From an uncultured Bacteroidota bacterium (GTDB lineage Bacteria; Bacteroidota; Bacteroidia; Chitinophagales; Saprospiraceae): DNA of 64,000 nt. The stretch is from positions 1 to 64,000 of the forward strand of contig CALMSX010000122.1 of the NCBI GenBank assembly GCA_937872515.1, in the 5' to 3' direction. Of the stretch, positions 30,801-41,600 are shown piece by piece (positions within the stretch are counted from its first letter, which is position 1; the number at the start of each line of letters is the position of its first letter). The notes below the pieces were generated by a model. It did not search any database and had not been told where the DNA came from. It saw nothing but the letters and a program-made list of their open reading frames with translations. A program made the translations under genes and the position numbers.

Positions 30801-33800
30801 TTGGGCGTAGAGGGAGTTGAAGAGGATGATCATGATCCGGTTTACCTTGGTGTAAGGTATGTGGATCTGGCCCTTATTTTAACCACAGAAACAAGAAAAG
30901 TAAAAGAAGGCGACCTTGTTTGTTTTGATATCACCATTTACAACCAGGGCAGTCAGTCAGTAAAAGAAGTCAACGTTGTTGACTACATTCCTTTTGGATT
31001 AAAATTAAACACCCAGGGTTGGACAGAAATCAATTCAACCACCATTAGTAAAAATTTAACATTTGAAAATGGCCTCGCTCCAGGTGTATCTTTTGTTGAG
31101 AATGTATGTTTCAATGTAGGAGATATCAAAGGAGTATATGCAACAGAGAACGTTGCTGAAATTAATGGTGCAATTGATATTTGTGGCAATGATGTCACTT
31201 CCAAAGACATCGATTCCAAAGCAGACCATATAAAGAGCAATGATATGGGAGGCCATCCACAAACCGATACAGACAATATTGTCAATGGACTCCCATCCAT
31301 AGATGAAGACGACCACGACCCGGCGTTATTGATTAATTATGAAGTTACTGCATCAGTATGCGAGTGTTTGCACAATGCTACCAATGCAGTAAATGGACAA
31401 TACGAGCAAATTATTACCATAAGGGGTCCACAAGGCATGACCTGGTACATTGATCAGGTAGTTAATTTATTTAGCGATTCAAGTCTTGATCCTCCAGCTG
31501 CACCAATTCCTTTTGTTACTGGTCCGGCTGGATATACACTTACAGAAAGTGTGGTGAATCCTACTACCAGTGAATATACTTTCAGTGCCATTTATGAAGA
31601 TGGTAAAAACTGGAGTGTTGTATTAAAAAGTACAGAAGACGACTTTGAACTTATCAAAGGCCTTGGCTGCGGTTACGATCCAATCGAAATTGCCGGTACC
31701 GCTTCTTTATGTACCAATAGTCAGCAGGTGTACAGTGTGCCTTCAAATGTAAGTGGATACCATGTAACATTGGCAGGAGGTGGCAATATCATAGCCTCAT
31801 CTGCAGACAGCAGTTCTGTTACGGTACAATGGGGTGCTGCTCCAGGTACCTATGCATTGACCTTTAGCAATAAAAATCCATTTGCCTGTGATGAACCAGG
31901 TATTTTGAATGTAGCGGTTGGAAATCCTGATCTGGCTATGGCTTGTAAAGGCCAAATCCAGGTATCGTTGGATGGTGATTGTTATGTTGAAATTACACCT
32001 GCAATGGTAGTTGCTGGCAACCTTAATCCTTCAGCTCCATACCAGATAATGCTGATGGATGACAAGGGGCAGCTTATGCCAGGAAATGCGATAACAGCAG
32101 ACCATGCGGGCAAAACAGTGATCGCAAAAATGATCGAAGGATGTAGCGGCAATTCTTGCTGGAGTACATTAAAAATTGAAGATAAAACACCACCGGTTAT
32201 GGTATGTAATGACACCGTAGAAGTATCATGTTATAAGGCAGATACTTATCCGGGTCCATTGTCATATGACAATTGTGGAGGTGCAGTAAGTATTGTAGTG
32301 TTGGATTCAATCACCAAGCCACTTTATTGTGACAGAGACTACAATATGTATATTGATAAAACCTATCAGGCAATAGATAAGTACGGAAATAAATCTTCTA
32401 TCTGTAAACAAACTATCGCTGTTAAGCGACTGCAGGTAAATGAAATTATTTTCCCTAAAGACATAGAAATGGCGAATGCCCTGACCTGCAATAATTATGA
32501 TGTAGATGAATTTGGCATGCCTTCACCAAGTGAAACCGGGGTGCCTACCCTGGAAGGTTGGCCCATTTATCCAAATTTTGCAGCAGCCTGCAACATGGGT
32601 GTTGACTATAGAGACAGAGATTTTGGATACATTGGCTGTGCCAGAAAAATAATGAGAATCTGGACGGTTTACGAAGCCTGGTGTACCTCTGGTGTCATCA
32701 GACAGGATACACAAACCATCATCATTGCAGATTTGGAAGCTCCATCATTTACCTGTCCGCAAAACATATCCGTTTCTGCAGGCCATGGCCAGTGTGAAGG
32801 CTTTGTACAGTTCCCCGCATTGACAGGAATTACAGATGATTGCAGTACTAAACTGACTGTAGACATCAAATATCCGGGAGGCTTTATAGACAACAACAAT
32901 GGCGGCAGTGCCTACTTACCGGTAGGAGTACATGCTGTAAAATACCTGGTTTACGACGAATGTTTGAATGTTGATTCTTGCACTTTCACTGTAACAGTTG
33001 AAGATAAAACCCCACCCGTTGTGGTGTGTGACCATACCACTACTGTAGGCTTAAATTCATTAGGTCAGGCGTATATCTATGCTGAAACCATTGATGATGG
33101 CAGCTACGATGTTTGTGGCCTCGATTATATGGAGATCAGAAGAATGGATGCAGAAGCCCCTTGTGGCAACAACCATGGCTTCAGAGATATTGCCTCTTTC
33201 TGTTGTGCAGATGTAGGCAAGGAGGTAATGGTAGAACTGAGGGTTTGGGATCTTGCCGGCAATTCAAACAGCTGTATGGTTGGTGTGCAGGTTCAGGATA
33301 AAACAGCCCCTACCATTTTCTGTCCCGCCAATGTGACCATTTCTTGTGAAGTGGATTATGATATCAATAATCTAACTGCTTATGGTGTAGCAACCGCTCA
33401 AGACGCCTGTGGTGTTGTTGTAAGAGAGGTAGCCAGAGCAAATGTAAACCAATGTAGAGTGGGTAGTATTGAAAGAGTATTTACAGCCAGTGACGGAAAC
33501 GGCACAGCCAGATGTACTTCTTATATTTACATCCAGAAGCCTACCAATAATTTAAACATCGTGTGGCCTTTGGATTACGCCACTACCAATGGATGTACAC
33601 CAACAGACCTGGATCCCAATAACCTTCCTTTAGCCTATAGCAAGCCAAGGTTTAACGATGGTGTTTGTGATCTGGTTGCATCCAGCAAAGACGATCAATA
33701 TTTTCCATTTGATGATGGACAGGGATCTTGCTTCAAGATTGTAAGAACCTGGACCGTTATTGACTGGTGTAGAAAAGATGAACCAGGTTATACACCTGCC

Positions 33801-36800
33801 ATTCACCAACAATTGATTAAAGTTAGCAATACGGTTGCTCCTGAAATTTTTATTGATTCTGATGACGAAGCCTGTACCGATGAAACCAGTTGTGATGAAG
33901 GTTATATTGCATTAGTTGCAGAAGGCGCAGATGATTGCACTCCTGATGAATCACTATTCTGGAGTTATGCCATCGACTATGACTTTGACGGCTCATTTAC
34001 GGCAGATGTCACTGATCAGGGAAAAGGAAGCGAAATAGATGCCAGTGGCTTCTATCAAGTGGGCAACCATAGAATTATATTTACTTTCGAAGACAGATGT
34101 GGAAATCAGATTTCTGAATTCCATGATTTTGAAATCAAAAACTGTAAGGCTCCAATAGCCAGTTGTATCAATGGCACTAGCATTAGTTTGCAGCCAATGA
34201 CAATCAATGGTCAGAATGTGAGAATGGCTTGTATTACTGCGGCATCATTAAATGTATCCAGCAGCCATCCTTGCAACTATCCATTCAGTTTTGCATTCTC
34301 TACCGATGTTACAGATACAACCATGTGTTTTGATTGTACTGATCTGGGTAGGGTAAACATCAGCCTTTATGTAATTGATATTTTCGGAAACTTCTCCGTA
34401 TGTGAGACTTTTATAGATGTTCAAAACAACAGTGGTTCAACGATCCAGATCAATGCCACTGCTGAAGAAATTTGCAATGGTCAATCAACAACCCTTACTG
34501 TGACAGGTAGCACAGGTGCTGTAATTTGGAATACAGGTGCCACAGGAACCAGTATCACGGTTTCTCCGGCAACTACAGCTACATTTACCGTATCTGTTAC
34601 CTCAGAAGATGGTTGTACATTGTCTGCATCAAAAACCATCATTGTAGATCCTAAACCTGTAGCAACCATCAGTGTTACGGCTGGCAGCGCAACCATTTGT
34701 GCTGGAAAAACGGCTACTTTGACTGCTACTGGAGGTGGAACCTACACCTGGAGTACAGGAGCCAATACGGCATCGATCAATGTATCACCTGCTACCACTA
34801 CTACTTATACAGTAACGGTAACTTCTGCTCTTGGTTGTACAGCGACAGCAACAAGTACGGTAACAGTCAATCCAATGCCTAACGCAGCCATTGCAGCGGT
34901 AAATCCAATTTGTGTTGGACAATCCGCTACTCTTACTGCTTCGGGTGGGGGTACTTATTTATGGAGTACCAATGCAACAACTGCTGCTATAACAGTAACA
35001 CCTGCAGTTACCACAACCTATACAGTGACGGTAACTTCAGCTGCCGGTTGTACGGCTACTGCTTCAAGAATTGTAACAGTCAACCCATTGCCAACGGTTA
35101 CCATCAATACAGTTAATCCAATTTGTGTGGGCCAGTCTGCCACCTTGACAGCCACTGGTACAGGAAGTTATACATGGAGTACGGGCGCAACATCTGCCAG
35201 TATCACAGTATCACCAACTACCACTACTACTTATACCGTTACAGTTACTTCTACAGCAGGTTGTACCGCAACCGCCTCCAGAATTGTAACTGTCAATCCA
35301 TTACCTGCGGCGGCTATAGCCAATGTGGCTCCTATTTGTGCAGGTCAGAGTGCTACTTTGACGGCCAGCGGTGGAGGTACTTACTTATGGAGTACCAATG
35401 CTACAACAGCCAGCATTACAGTAAGTCCAGCTTCTACCACAAGCTATACAGTTACAGTAACTTCAGCGGCAGCTTGTACTGCAACTGCTACCGCAACAGT
35501 AACGGTGAATCCATTACCGGTAGCTGCTATTGCGGGTGTTAATGCCATTTGTATTGGTCAATCCACTCAGCTTACTGCCAGTGGTGGAACCAGTTATAAC
35601 TGGAATACCACACCGGCTCAAACAACTGCAGCCATTACAGTAGCCCCTGTTGCTACAACAACTTATGTAGTGACAGTGACCAATGCCAATGGATGTACAG
35701 ACACAGAAAGCAAAATACTGACCGTAAATCCATTGCCGGTAGCGGCTATTAGTGGAGACTTGTCTATTTGTTTGGGTGAATCAACAACTTTAACAGCAAC
35801 AGGAGGAGTTGCCTATGCTTGGAACACAACTCCTGCTCAGACAACGGCTGCTATTACGGTCTCACCAACAGCCAATACCACGTATACAGTTACAGTAACC
35901 AATGCCAATGGCTGTACCGATACTGAATCAGTTATCGTAAACGTATCTACCAATAATCAACCAGTGGCTTTGTGCCAGAATGTCACAGTTTATCTGGATG
36001 CAACAGGTGCTGTGATCTTAAGTGCAGCTGCTGTTAACAACGGAAGTTCTGCAGGATGTGATAACCTGCCCATTACCCTGGCAGTTTCACCCAACCAGTT
36101 CTTCTGTAATGACATCAACTTGTCTCCATTAACGGTAACCTTAACTGTTACTTCATCCAATGGAACATCGTCTACGTGTACAGCTCAGGTTTCTGTCTTA
36201 GATACCTTGCCTCCGGTGATTACATGTCCGTCAAACCTGACATTTAACTGTGCCACTTTCAACGGAATAGGCAACTTGCCGGGAGCAACCGCAACCGACA
36301 ACTGTCCACCGGCAGGTATCACAGTAGCAGTTCTTAATGCAACCAATTCATGTAGCATAGGAACCATTACGAGATCCTTTACGGCTACTGATGCCTCAGG
36401 AAATTCATCAGAATGTACGCAACTGATTACCATTACCGGTCCTACAGATCCGCTGACAGCAGGTGACATTACCTTCCCTGCTGACATAACCATCAACAGT
36501 TGTACAACACTGGATCCATCTGTAACAGGCAATGTAGTGGTAAATACCGCAGCAGCGTCTTGTGTAAATCCATCGGTTTCTTTTGTTGATGTAAACCTCA
36601 ATCCTAACGTTCCTTGTAACTTTACGATACAGAGAACCTGGACGGTTATCGACTCTTGTACTTTAAATGTTTCAACAGGAGCTGGTATCTTTACCGACGT
36701 TCAATTGATTCTTGTCAATGACAATCAACCACCGGTGATTGCAGGTTATACTGACATTACCATCAGTGCAGATTCTTGCCCTGCCAATGTGATTTATCCA

Positions 36801-38474
36801 ATGCAGGGTGTTACCATTACAGATTGTTCTCCGGTGGTAGTTACCAACAACTCACCTTTTGCTAATAATAACAACTCTGGCAACCCATCAGGATTTTACG
36901 ATGAGGGTACTACTCAGGTTATTATAACAGCAACTGATGCTTGTGGAAATGAGGCCAAAGACACAATAAGTATAACCGTAACATTGACTGGTCCTGCAGC
37001 TGTATTCTGCGAAAAAATTGTAAGAAACATCAACGACCAGGAATTTGTGGATGTCAAAGCGGAAGAATTTGTTACTGCCATTACCGGTACTTGTAACCCA
37101 GATTCTTTTGCCTTCTCGTACACCAGGACAAATGTCAATGATACCATCCAAAGATTTTTCTGCGATGACTTAGGAGATATATTTGTTTGGGTTTACTGGT
37201 TTGAAAATGGAGTCAATTTTGATTCATGTAAATCAATTCTTACCGTATTGGATCCTGATTCTTTCTGTACAGGTAATATATTCAGAGTATTTGGATATGT
37301 ACTAACAGAGAACTCAGTACCTGTAGAAGGAGTAAACATGAATTTGGGTGGAATGGGTTCCGTTTCTACCAATAACACAGGGGCCTATCGATTTGAAAAC
37401 ATGGAATCAGCAGGCAATTACATGCTGAAACCTGAAAAGAACGATGGTCTGCTGGAAGGTGTTTCTACCCTGGATATAATTATGATACAACGGCATATAT
37501 TAGGATCGAGTAAGATCATTTCTCCATACAGGCTAGTGGCGGCTGATGTCAACAACGACGACAGAATTTCTGCCAGTGACCTGGTTGAATTGAAAAAAGC
37601 AATACTCGGAACCTCATTATCATTCAAAAACAATACAAGTTGGAAGATGATAGACAGCAAGTATAGGTTCCCTGATCCTAACAATCCATTTAATGATGAA
37701 TACCCATTGTACCACGAGTTTACGGCCCCACGAGGAAGCATGCTTTCTGATTTTGTGGGTGTAAAAGTGGGAGATGTCAATACTTCATATACCGCCAACT
37801 TTAACACATCTGCTCAAAACAGAAGTAATTTGAAACTTATTGCCAACGACAGTTATAATGAAAGTGGCGAAGATTTCAACCTTGAATTTGTGCTCAATGG
37901 AGAAGTTGATTTTGATGGAGGTCAGTTTGTATTCGATGTTAATAACTTGACAGATATCGAGGTTAATTCAGACATCTTTGCCAACAGTGATTTGAATTAT
38001 CATGTAAATAATGGCAAGCTGACAATTCTAATAGCACTAGATCAAGCTGTTACTTTGAAGGATAAAGTAATTTTTGAAATTAGCGGTAAGACAAATACAA
38101 CAGGACTGATTTCAGATCATGTGCAATTGAATTCTTCTGCTATCAAAACTGAAATCTACACCCATTTGATGCCAAGAACCGTAGGCTTGGATTGGAATGC
38201 AATTCAAAACGGTTTTTCTATCAAACAAAATGCACCTAACCCTTGGACTGAAAAGACCAGTATTGTGTGCCAGGTAGATAAAGCAGGAATTGCCGACATT
38301 AAACTGATGAATGCAACAGGGGCCTTGATTTACCAGACACAGCAGAAAATGGTGCCAGGTGAAAACAATATTGAAATCAAGGCAGATATGTTACATGGTT
38401 TTACCGGTGTAATTCTATATGAAATCCAATTGGGTAACAAGATTGCCAATGGCAAGATGATCAGAATAAAATAA
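27849..38474 (+). CDS. Giant secreted protein B (3541 aa): SdrD-B, DUF11-like, HYR, tandem repeats, dockerin, T9SS domain
   Basis: A very large exported protein. Signal peptide 1-33 (HLQAQ). SdrD_B-like domains lie near 43-105 (GSVFRDDNNNGKREQGE) and 560-680 (GNLVWFDENKNGIQDAGE). Between them, about 140-555 looks like a beta-propeller. Three DUF11-like repeats (about 688-1160) each end in an acidic DEDDQDPA/EDDHDP motif that may bind calcium. A VSLDGDC/SCW module (from about 1360) leads into Cys-rich HYR-like modules up to 2200. Seven 71-75-residue repeats (2201-2709) come next, then more HYR modules. A CNA-B-like domain, a dockerin (about 3204-3258), a beta-rich possibly cohesin-like domain and a T9SS sorting domain (about 3450-3541, KQNAPNPW) finish it. 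A surface adhesin or scaffold is the likely role. Confidence 0.9.
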   Translation: MKKAVLAPRFLKGLVPILAFLASPFISPHLQAQCVAPSGVIQGSVFRDDNNNGKREQGESAESNVLVSLYNSSGQLVANQASDASGNYSFGGLTDGAKYRLGFDYLPKFTNSYLGADNKSNVQLVSAPACNASLGLVTSHAICGSNPEIFSTCFVQGATNGANGSMETLLGIEYNFNNSSQATKYAMHSETGSVWGLAWKSSTNELFSSAFVKQYSGLTSNGPGAIFKTKINGNASAGTQLFANLSNLGIDVGTLSVTDVTDCKYGTHVGKIGLGAMAISPAEDYLYVVNLYRKSIVRIPTQNPTAANIVEISIPNPGCSNGEYAPFALKYHNDKLYVGVTCYEETNKSAANSAAVVYELDLSTQNFTNIFSTTYLKGYWKDEPYNDFTTQHWFTDLDFTDEGNMIITFTDRVGHKYCNQPSNRLDHQFPDILMVWNNNGVWTLESNGSAGSLTGTGVGNTQGPNGGEFFGNDYWVTQPAYHPEIALGSIYVLPGTGSVVTAAYDPGTNSYSGGMQRYSTTDGSKLGAKELYIRQTTELFGKATGFGDLIGRCGLPSIQLGNLVWFDENKNGIQDAGEQPVENLPLQLLDENCDMIASTTTSAEGQYVFSDLQAGKQYYISIPAPSMDVNYQLVSLSGSNYLFSPATGSQVAIDNNAGFNNLNCSNAIIAVSHDRTNHNVDIGLVSVSGFDLALKNELISSELPRYNDLVEFRMTVYNQGGVPAKDIQVVNYIPSGYTFNAADNPGWTLDGTIARITMPGILLPGSNNSVVIKLRIITSDLSKLVDVAEIAGATDHNGIAQTDVDSTPDAMKTNDEGGDVNTFTDNKIDDDGTIDEDDQDPATARVLDLALKQVVQDECVLGGDCVTVNVTVYNQGTVAVTGFEVTNYFHPLMNFDEGQNPSWAKNGDYLVYQGAALQPGGQLTIPVTLCVKEGVLTEGIVNYAEISTILVNGLSTDKDFDSRPDSNDANDAGGTHNSAQDNYVLGVEGVEEDDHDPVYLGVRYVDLALILTTETRKVKEGDLVCFDITIYNQGSQSVKEVNVVDYIPFGLKLNTQGWTEINSTTISKNLTFENGLAPGVSFVENVCFNVGDIKGVYATENVAEINGAIDICGNDVTSKDIDSKADHIKSNDMGGHPQTDTDNIVNGLPSIDEDDHDPALLINYEVTASVCECLHNATNAVNGQYEQIITIRGPQGMTWYIDQVVNLFSDSSLDPPAAPIPFVTGPAGYTLTESVVNPTTSEYTFSAIYEDGKNWSVVLKSTEDDFELIKGLGCGYDPIEIAGTASLCTNSQQVYSVPSNVSGYHVTLAGGGNIIASSADSSSVTVQWGAAPGTYALTFSNKNPFACDEPGILNVAVGNPDLAMACKGQIQVSLDGDCYVEITPAMVVAGNLNPSAPYQIMLMDDKGQLMPGNAITADHAGKTVIAKMIEGCSGNSCWSTLKIEDKTPPVMVCNDTVEVSCYKADTYPGPLSYDNCGGAVSIVVLDSITKPLYCDRDYNMYIDKTYQAIDKYGNKSSICKQTIAVKRLQVNEIIFPKDIEMANALTCNNYDVDEFGMPSPSETGVPTLEGWPIYPNFAAACNMGVDYRDRDFGYIGCARKIMRIWTVYEAWCTSGVIRQDTQTIIIADLEAPSFTCPQNISVSAGHGQCEGFVQFPALTGITDDCSTKLTVDIKYPGGFIDNNNGGSAYLPVGVHAVKYLVYDECLNVDSCTFTVTVEDKTPPVVVCDHTTTVGLNSLGQAYIYAETIDDGSYDVCGLDYMEIRRMDAEAPCGNNHGFRDIASFCCADVGKEVMVELRVWDLAGNSNSCMVGVQVQDKTAPTIFCPANVTISCEVDYDINNLTAYGVATAQDACGVVVREVARANVNQCRVGSIERVFTASDGNGTARCTSYIYIQKPTNNLNIVWPLDYATTNGCTPTDLDPNNLPLAYSKPRFNDGVCDLVASSKDDQYFPFDDGQGSCFKIVRTWTVIDWCRKDEPGYTPAIHQQLIKVSNTVAPEIFIDSDDEACTDETSCDEGYIALVAEGADDCTPDESLFWSYAIDYDFDGSFTADVTDQGKGSEIDASGFYQVGNHRIIFTFEDRCGNQISEFHDFEIKNCKAPIASCINGTSISLQPMTINGQNVRMACITAASLNVSSSHPCNYPFSFAFSTDVTDTTMCFDCTDLGRVNISLYVIDIFGNFSVCETFIDVQNNSGSTIQINATAEEICNGQSTTLTVTGSTGAVIWNTGATGTSITVSPATTATFTVSVTSEDGCTLSASKTIIVDPKPVATISVTAGSATICAGKTATLTATGGGTYTWSTGANTASINVSPATTTTYTVTVTSALGCTATATSTVTVNPMPNAAIAAVNPICVGQSATLTASGGGTYLWSTNATTAAITVTPAVTTTYTVTVTSAAGCTATASRIVTVNPLPTVTINTVNPICVGQSATLTATGTGSYTWSTGATSASITVSPTTTTTYTVTVTSTAGCTATASRIVTVNPLPAAAIANVAPICAGQSATLTASGGGTYLWSTNATTASITVSPASTTSYTVTVTSAAACTATATATVTVNPLPVAAIAGVNAICIGQSTQLTASGGTSYNWNTTPAQTTAAITVAPVATTTYVVTVTNANGCTDTESKILTVNPLPVAAISGDLSICLGESTTLTATGGVAYAWNTTPAQTTAAITVSPTANTTYTVTVTNANGCTDTESVIVNVSTNNQPVALCQNVTVYLDATGAVILSAAAVNNGSSAGCDNLPITLAVSPNQFFCNDINLSPLTVTLTVTSSNGTSSTCTAQVSVLDTLPPVITCPSNLTFNCATFNGIGNLPGATATDNCPPAGITVAVLNATNSCSIGTITRSFTATDASGNSSECTQLITITGPTDPLTAGDITFPADITINSCTTLDPSVTGNVVVNTAAASCVNPSVSFVDVNLNPNVPCNFTIQRTWTVIDSCTLNVSTGAGIFTDVQLILVNDNQPPVIAGYTDITISADSCPANVIYPMQGVTITDCSPVVVTNNSPFANNNNSGNPSGFYDEGTTQVIITATDACGNEAKDTISITVTLTGPAAVFCEKIVRNINDQEFVDVKAEEFVTAITGTCNPDSFAFSYTRTNVNDTIQRFFCDDLGDIFVWVYWFENGVNFDSCKSILTVLDPDSFCTGNIFRVFGYVLTENSVPVEGVNMNLGGMGSVSTNNTGAYRFENMESAGNYMLKPEKNDGLLEGVSTLDIIMIQRHILGSSKIISPYRLVAADVNNDDRISASDLVELKKAILGTSLSFKNNTSWKMIDSKYRFPDPNNPFNDEYPLYHEFTAPRGSMLSDFVGVKVGDVNTSYTANFNTSAQNRSNLKLIANDSYNESGEDFNLEFVLNGEVDFDGGQFVFDVNNLTDIEVNSDIFANSDLNYHVNNGKLTILIALDQAVTLKDKVIFEISGKTNTTGLISDHVQLNSSAIKTEIYTHLMPRTVGLDWNAIQNGFSIKQNAPNPWTEKTSIVCQVDKAGIADIKLMNATGALIYQTQQKMVPGENNIEIKADMLHGFTGVILYEIQLGNKIANGKMIRIK
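34450..35976 (+). repeat. Seven tandem Ser/Thr-rich repeats inside giant gene B, 213-base period
   Basis: The ATTTGY codons of the I-C-x-G-x-S/T motif occur at 34470, 34695, 34908, 35121, 35334, 35547 and 35766. Repeats 2-5 are exactly 213 bases (71 codons); repeats 1 and 6 are 225 and 219. Each unit has ICxGxSxTLTA, a Y-x-W-S/N-T strand, TTTYTVTVT, a GCT motif and a VNPLP linker. Repeats 3-5 are most alike and repeats 6-7 form a second subtype (NTTPAQTTAAITV). The units resemble PKD/Ig-like stalk domains. Confidence 0.92.
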
Positions 38475-38483
38475 GAATTTAGA

Positions 38484-38516
38484 GGAGCAGTGTTTGCCTG
38501 GCACTGCTCCCTTTTA
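38484..38516 (+). terminator. Intrinsic terminator after giant gene B
   Basis: GGAGCAGTG and CACTGCTCC form a perfect 9-bp stem around a 9-base loop, followed by CTTTTATATT. It lies 10 bases after the stop. Confidence 0.88.
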
Positions 38517-38615
38517 TATTGAATAACCAAATGATAGAACCTGAAAATAGCGAATTCTTTTATTTGCTATCGTTAATTGAAAAATCTTTAATCACTCAGT
38601 GAAATTTAAACTAAA

Positions 38616-41600
38616 ATGAAACATTCATTTTTAACAAAAAAGTGTGGTGAGGTATGGGGCCTTTTGGATCTGCCAACACAGAATTTAAAACGAAAGGTGC
38701 TTACCATCTTAGCCATAGGCTTGAGTATGTTTGCAGGGTCGGAGACATTCGCACAATGCAATGTACAAGCTTACTCAGGAACCATTTCTGCCGGGAATCA
38801 GCCATATACTGAAAGACTAGGTATGGTGTTTACGGTGAACTCACCCATTATGGTTAATGAATTGGGAGCCTTTGACAGTAATCAGGATGGACTTCAATCA
38901 GCCATCGAAGTAGGAATCATCAGAACAGATGGCACCGTCATGGCAGGTCCTGTGACACTATCAGGAAGTTCTGATCCTCTATCCGGAAATCACAGGATGA
39001 GGTCAATACCTACTGTTATTCTTCAGCCAGGCGACTATGTCATAGTGGCTGTAGGTTATTCCAATGTTGAAATGAATGGAAATATCAATTTCGGAGGTTC
39101 ACGTGTAAGTACCAATCCGGGTGGTGGTCAGCTTACCTTTATAGGCGGCTCCTTTGGAGGTGCTGGGTTTGGCTTACCGCTGTCTTCATGGATAGAGCCG
39201 GATGGCTTTCATGCAGGTACCTTCCGTTATTCCAGCTTAACTCCGGCACTACAACTAACAGTGAATGGATTTCAGATTACCAACGACAACGACGGTGCTG
39301 AAGATACAGAAGATTTATTGGTGTGCAATACAACCAACAATAACTTGTTTTTTACACAATTTGCTGACGTATCTGGAATTTCACCTTCTACCCTTATTAA
39401 AGTTCAACAGAGCTTTGTAAGAAATAATTCTAGCTTTACTCCTGCTGATGGAACATTTCCGCTCAGTGAATATGCTACACCTTTTGACAGAAACGTAGCC
39501 CTGGTTAATCCGCTTTTAAACGGTGGTCTAGAAATGAGCTTTAGGGCTTTTTATGATACCAACAACAATAACCTGGTAGATGGAAATGAGTGTCTGAGTG
39601 ATGCTGCCATTTATTTAGTTGATATCAATGACAATGTAGCTCCAAGTATAACTTGTCCAGCCAATGTGACAGTTACAACCAGCACTGGCGCAAATACAGA
39701 CCAGGAGCCAGGAGATTGCGCTGCATGGGTAAGAGGCATCAATGCCGACCCTGCAACAGATGATTGTCCTAACCCAGTTATTAGTTACTCCTCAACAGGA
39801 GCTACAATGATCAATGGCACGGGTGATGCATCTGGAAACTTTTTCTATACGGGTATAACAACCGTAAAATACAAAATTACTGACCATGGCGTTCCAGTCA
39901 ATGCGGATAGCTGTACATTTACCATTACAGTTGTAGATGATGAATTGCCAACGATATTATGTCCTCAGAATGTTACCATAGGTACCGATCCAGGGGAGTG
40001 TAGCGCCTTATATTCATATGATGTTGAATATGATGACAATTGTTATGGTGTCAATGCTGTAGGTTTTGCTGATGAATTTGAACCAGCCAACTGGAATGTA
40101 AGCAACAGTAATGGAGGTAACGGATTTGTGGATGCCACAGACGCACCCAATAGTGTGATTATTACAGGGTCAGATTTTGGATTTTTCTTTGGCCCCACAA
40201 ACAATACAGATTATTGCATAACCATACCAGGCGATTTTGCCGGTACATTGGCTTTTGATTGGGATTACAACACATCAGATATTGCTGGTCCTGGCTTTGA
40301 TAGGTTTGGATATGTAATTGATGGTGTATTTACTCAATTGACCAATAATGTTGGTAGCACCACACAAAATGGATTGGTAAGCATCATGTTAATGCCAGGC
40401 CAAACTTTCTGCTTCAGAATAGAATCAACAGATCAGGGATTTGGAGCAGCGGTTACCATTGCCATGTCATTTACTTATATGGAGAATATCAACCCGGATT
40501 TGACACAAAATGCGGGCTTACCTTCCGGTTCAATCTTTCCAATTGGTCTTACAACCAATACATTTACGGTAACAGATAATAACGACAATACTGCTTCATG
40601 TAGTTTTACTGTAACTGTGGAGGATTTTGAAAATCCTGAAATTACATGTCCTGCAGATATTGAAGTAGAATTAGATCCATTGGAGTGTGAAATAGAAGTA
40701 ACCTTTGATGCAACAGCAACAGACAACTGTCCGGGTGTAACCTACGAAGTGGACGGCTCTTTGGAATCTGGTGATTTATTCCCTATTGGCACAACAGAAG
40801 TTGTTTACGTGGCAACTGATGCAGCAGGAAACACTGGAACTTGTAGCTTTAATGTTACGGTGATTGATTACTTCAATTCTTCTTTGGGATGTATCAATCG
40901 CAATGTTTCATTGGATGAAAACTGTACTGCCCTTGTAGATCCGTTTATGGTATTGACCGGTTTTATAGATGAATTTGGTGACACCCTGGTTGGATGTCTG
41001 GATTCATTTTACGTTAATATTAAAGATGCCCACGGTAATAATATCGGAAACACAGTTACCGGAGATGATTTGGGTAAAACCCTTGATTATATTGTTTCAA
41101 ACCCTTCTCATGGCTTTTACTGCTGGGGTACTTTAAAGATAGAAGATAAATTCAGGCCATTGGTTGAGTGCACCAATGATACACTTTCTTGTATTGAGCC
41201 CCTGGCCAATGCCATCAAACCGGTTTTAAATGATAATTGTCCTGGAGGTCAGTTGATATTACTATCAGAAGTTCAGGAAAATTTAACATGCAATGTTGAC
41301 TTTTTGAAAAGAATAACCAGGGTTTGGTCTGGTGTTGATAAGGCAGGAAACCCTGCTGACACTTGTACTCAAACGATCTATATTGAAAGAACCGATCTGG
41401 CTGGCATTTCTTTTCCAGGTCATTTCACTGGAACCGATGCTTTAAATTGTGGAAGTTTTAGTGCTGATGCCAATGGAAATCCTTTGGTTTCTGTAACAGG
41501 TGTACCTAGATTGAATGGTCAAAGTTTGTATCCATTTAATCAGGCTGCGATATGTAATGGCTTTGTAGCCTACTCAGATAAGGTAACTTTTACTTCTGAC

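Noticed and set aside
34697-35542. Cys/Tyr-rich frames of 61-139 codons in a second plus-strand frame of the repeats
   Set aside because: They arise from the 213-base repeats being free of stops in another frame. The main frame has clear domain structure and runs through.
34450-35976. Regular repeats as a CRISPR array
   Set aside because: The period is 213 bases, the units are coding and similar along their whole length, and there are no short identical repeats with unique spacers or cas genes.
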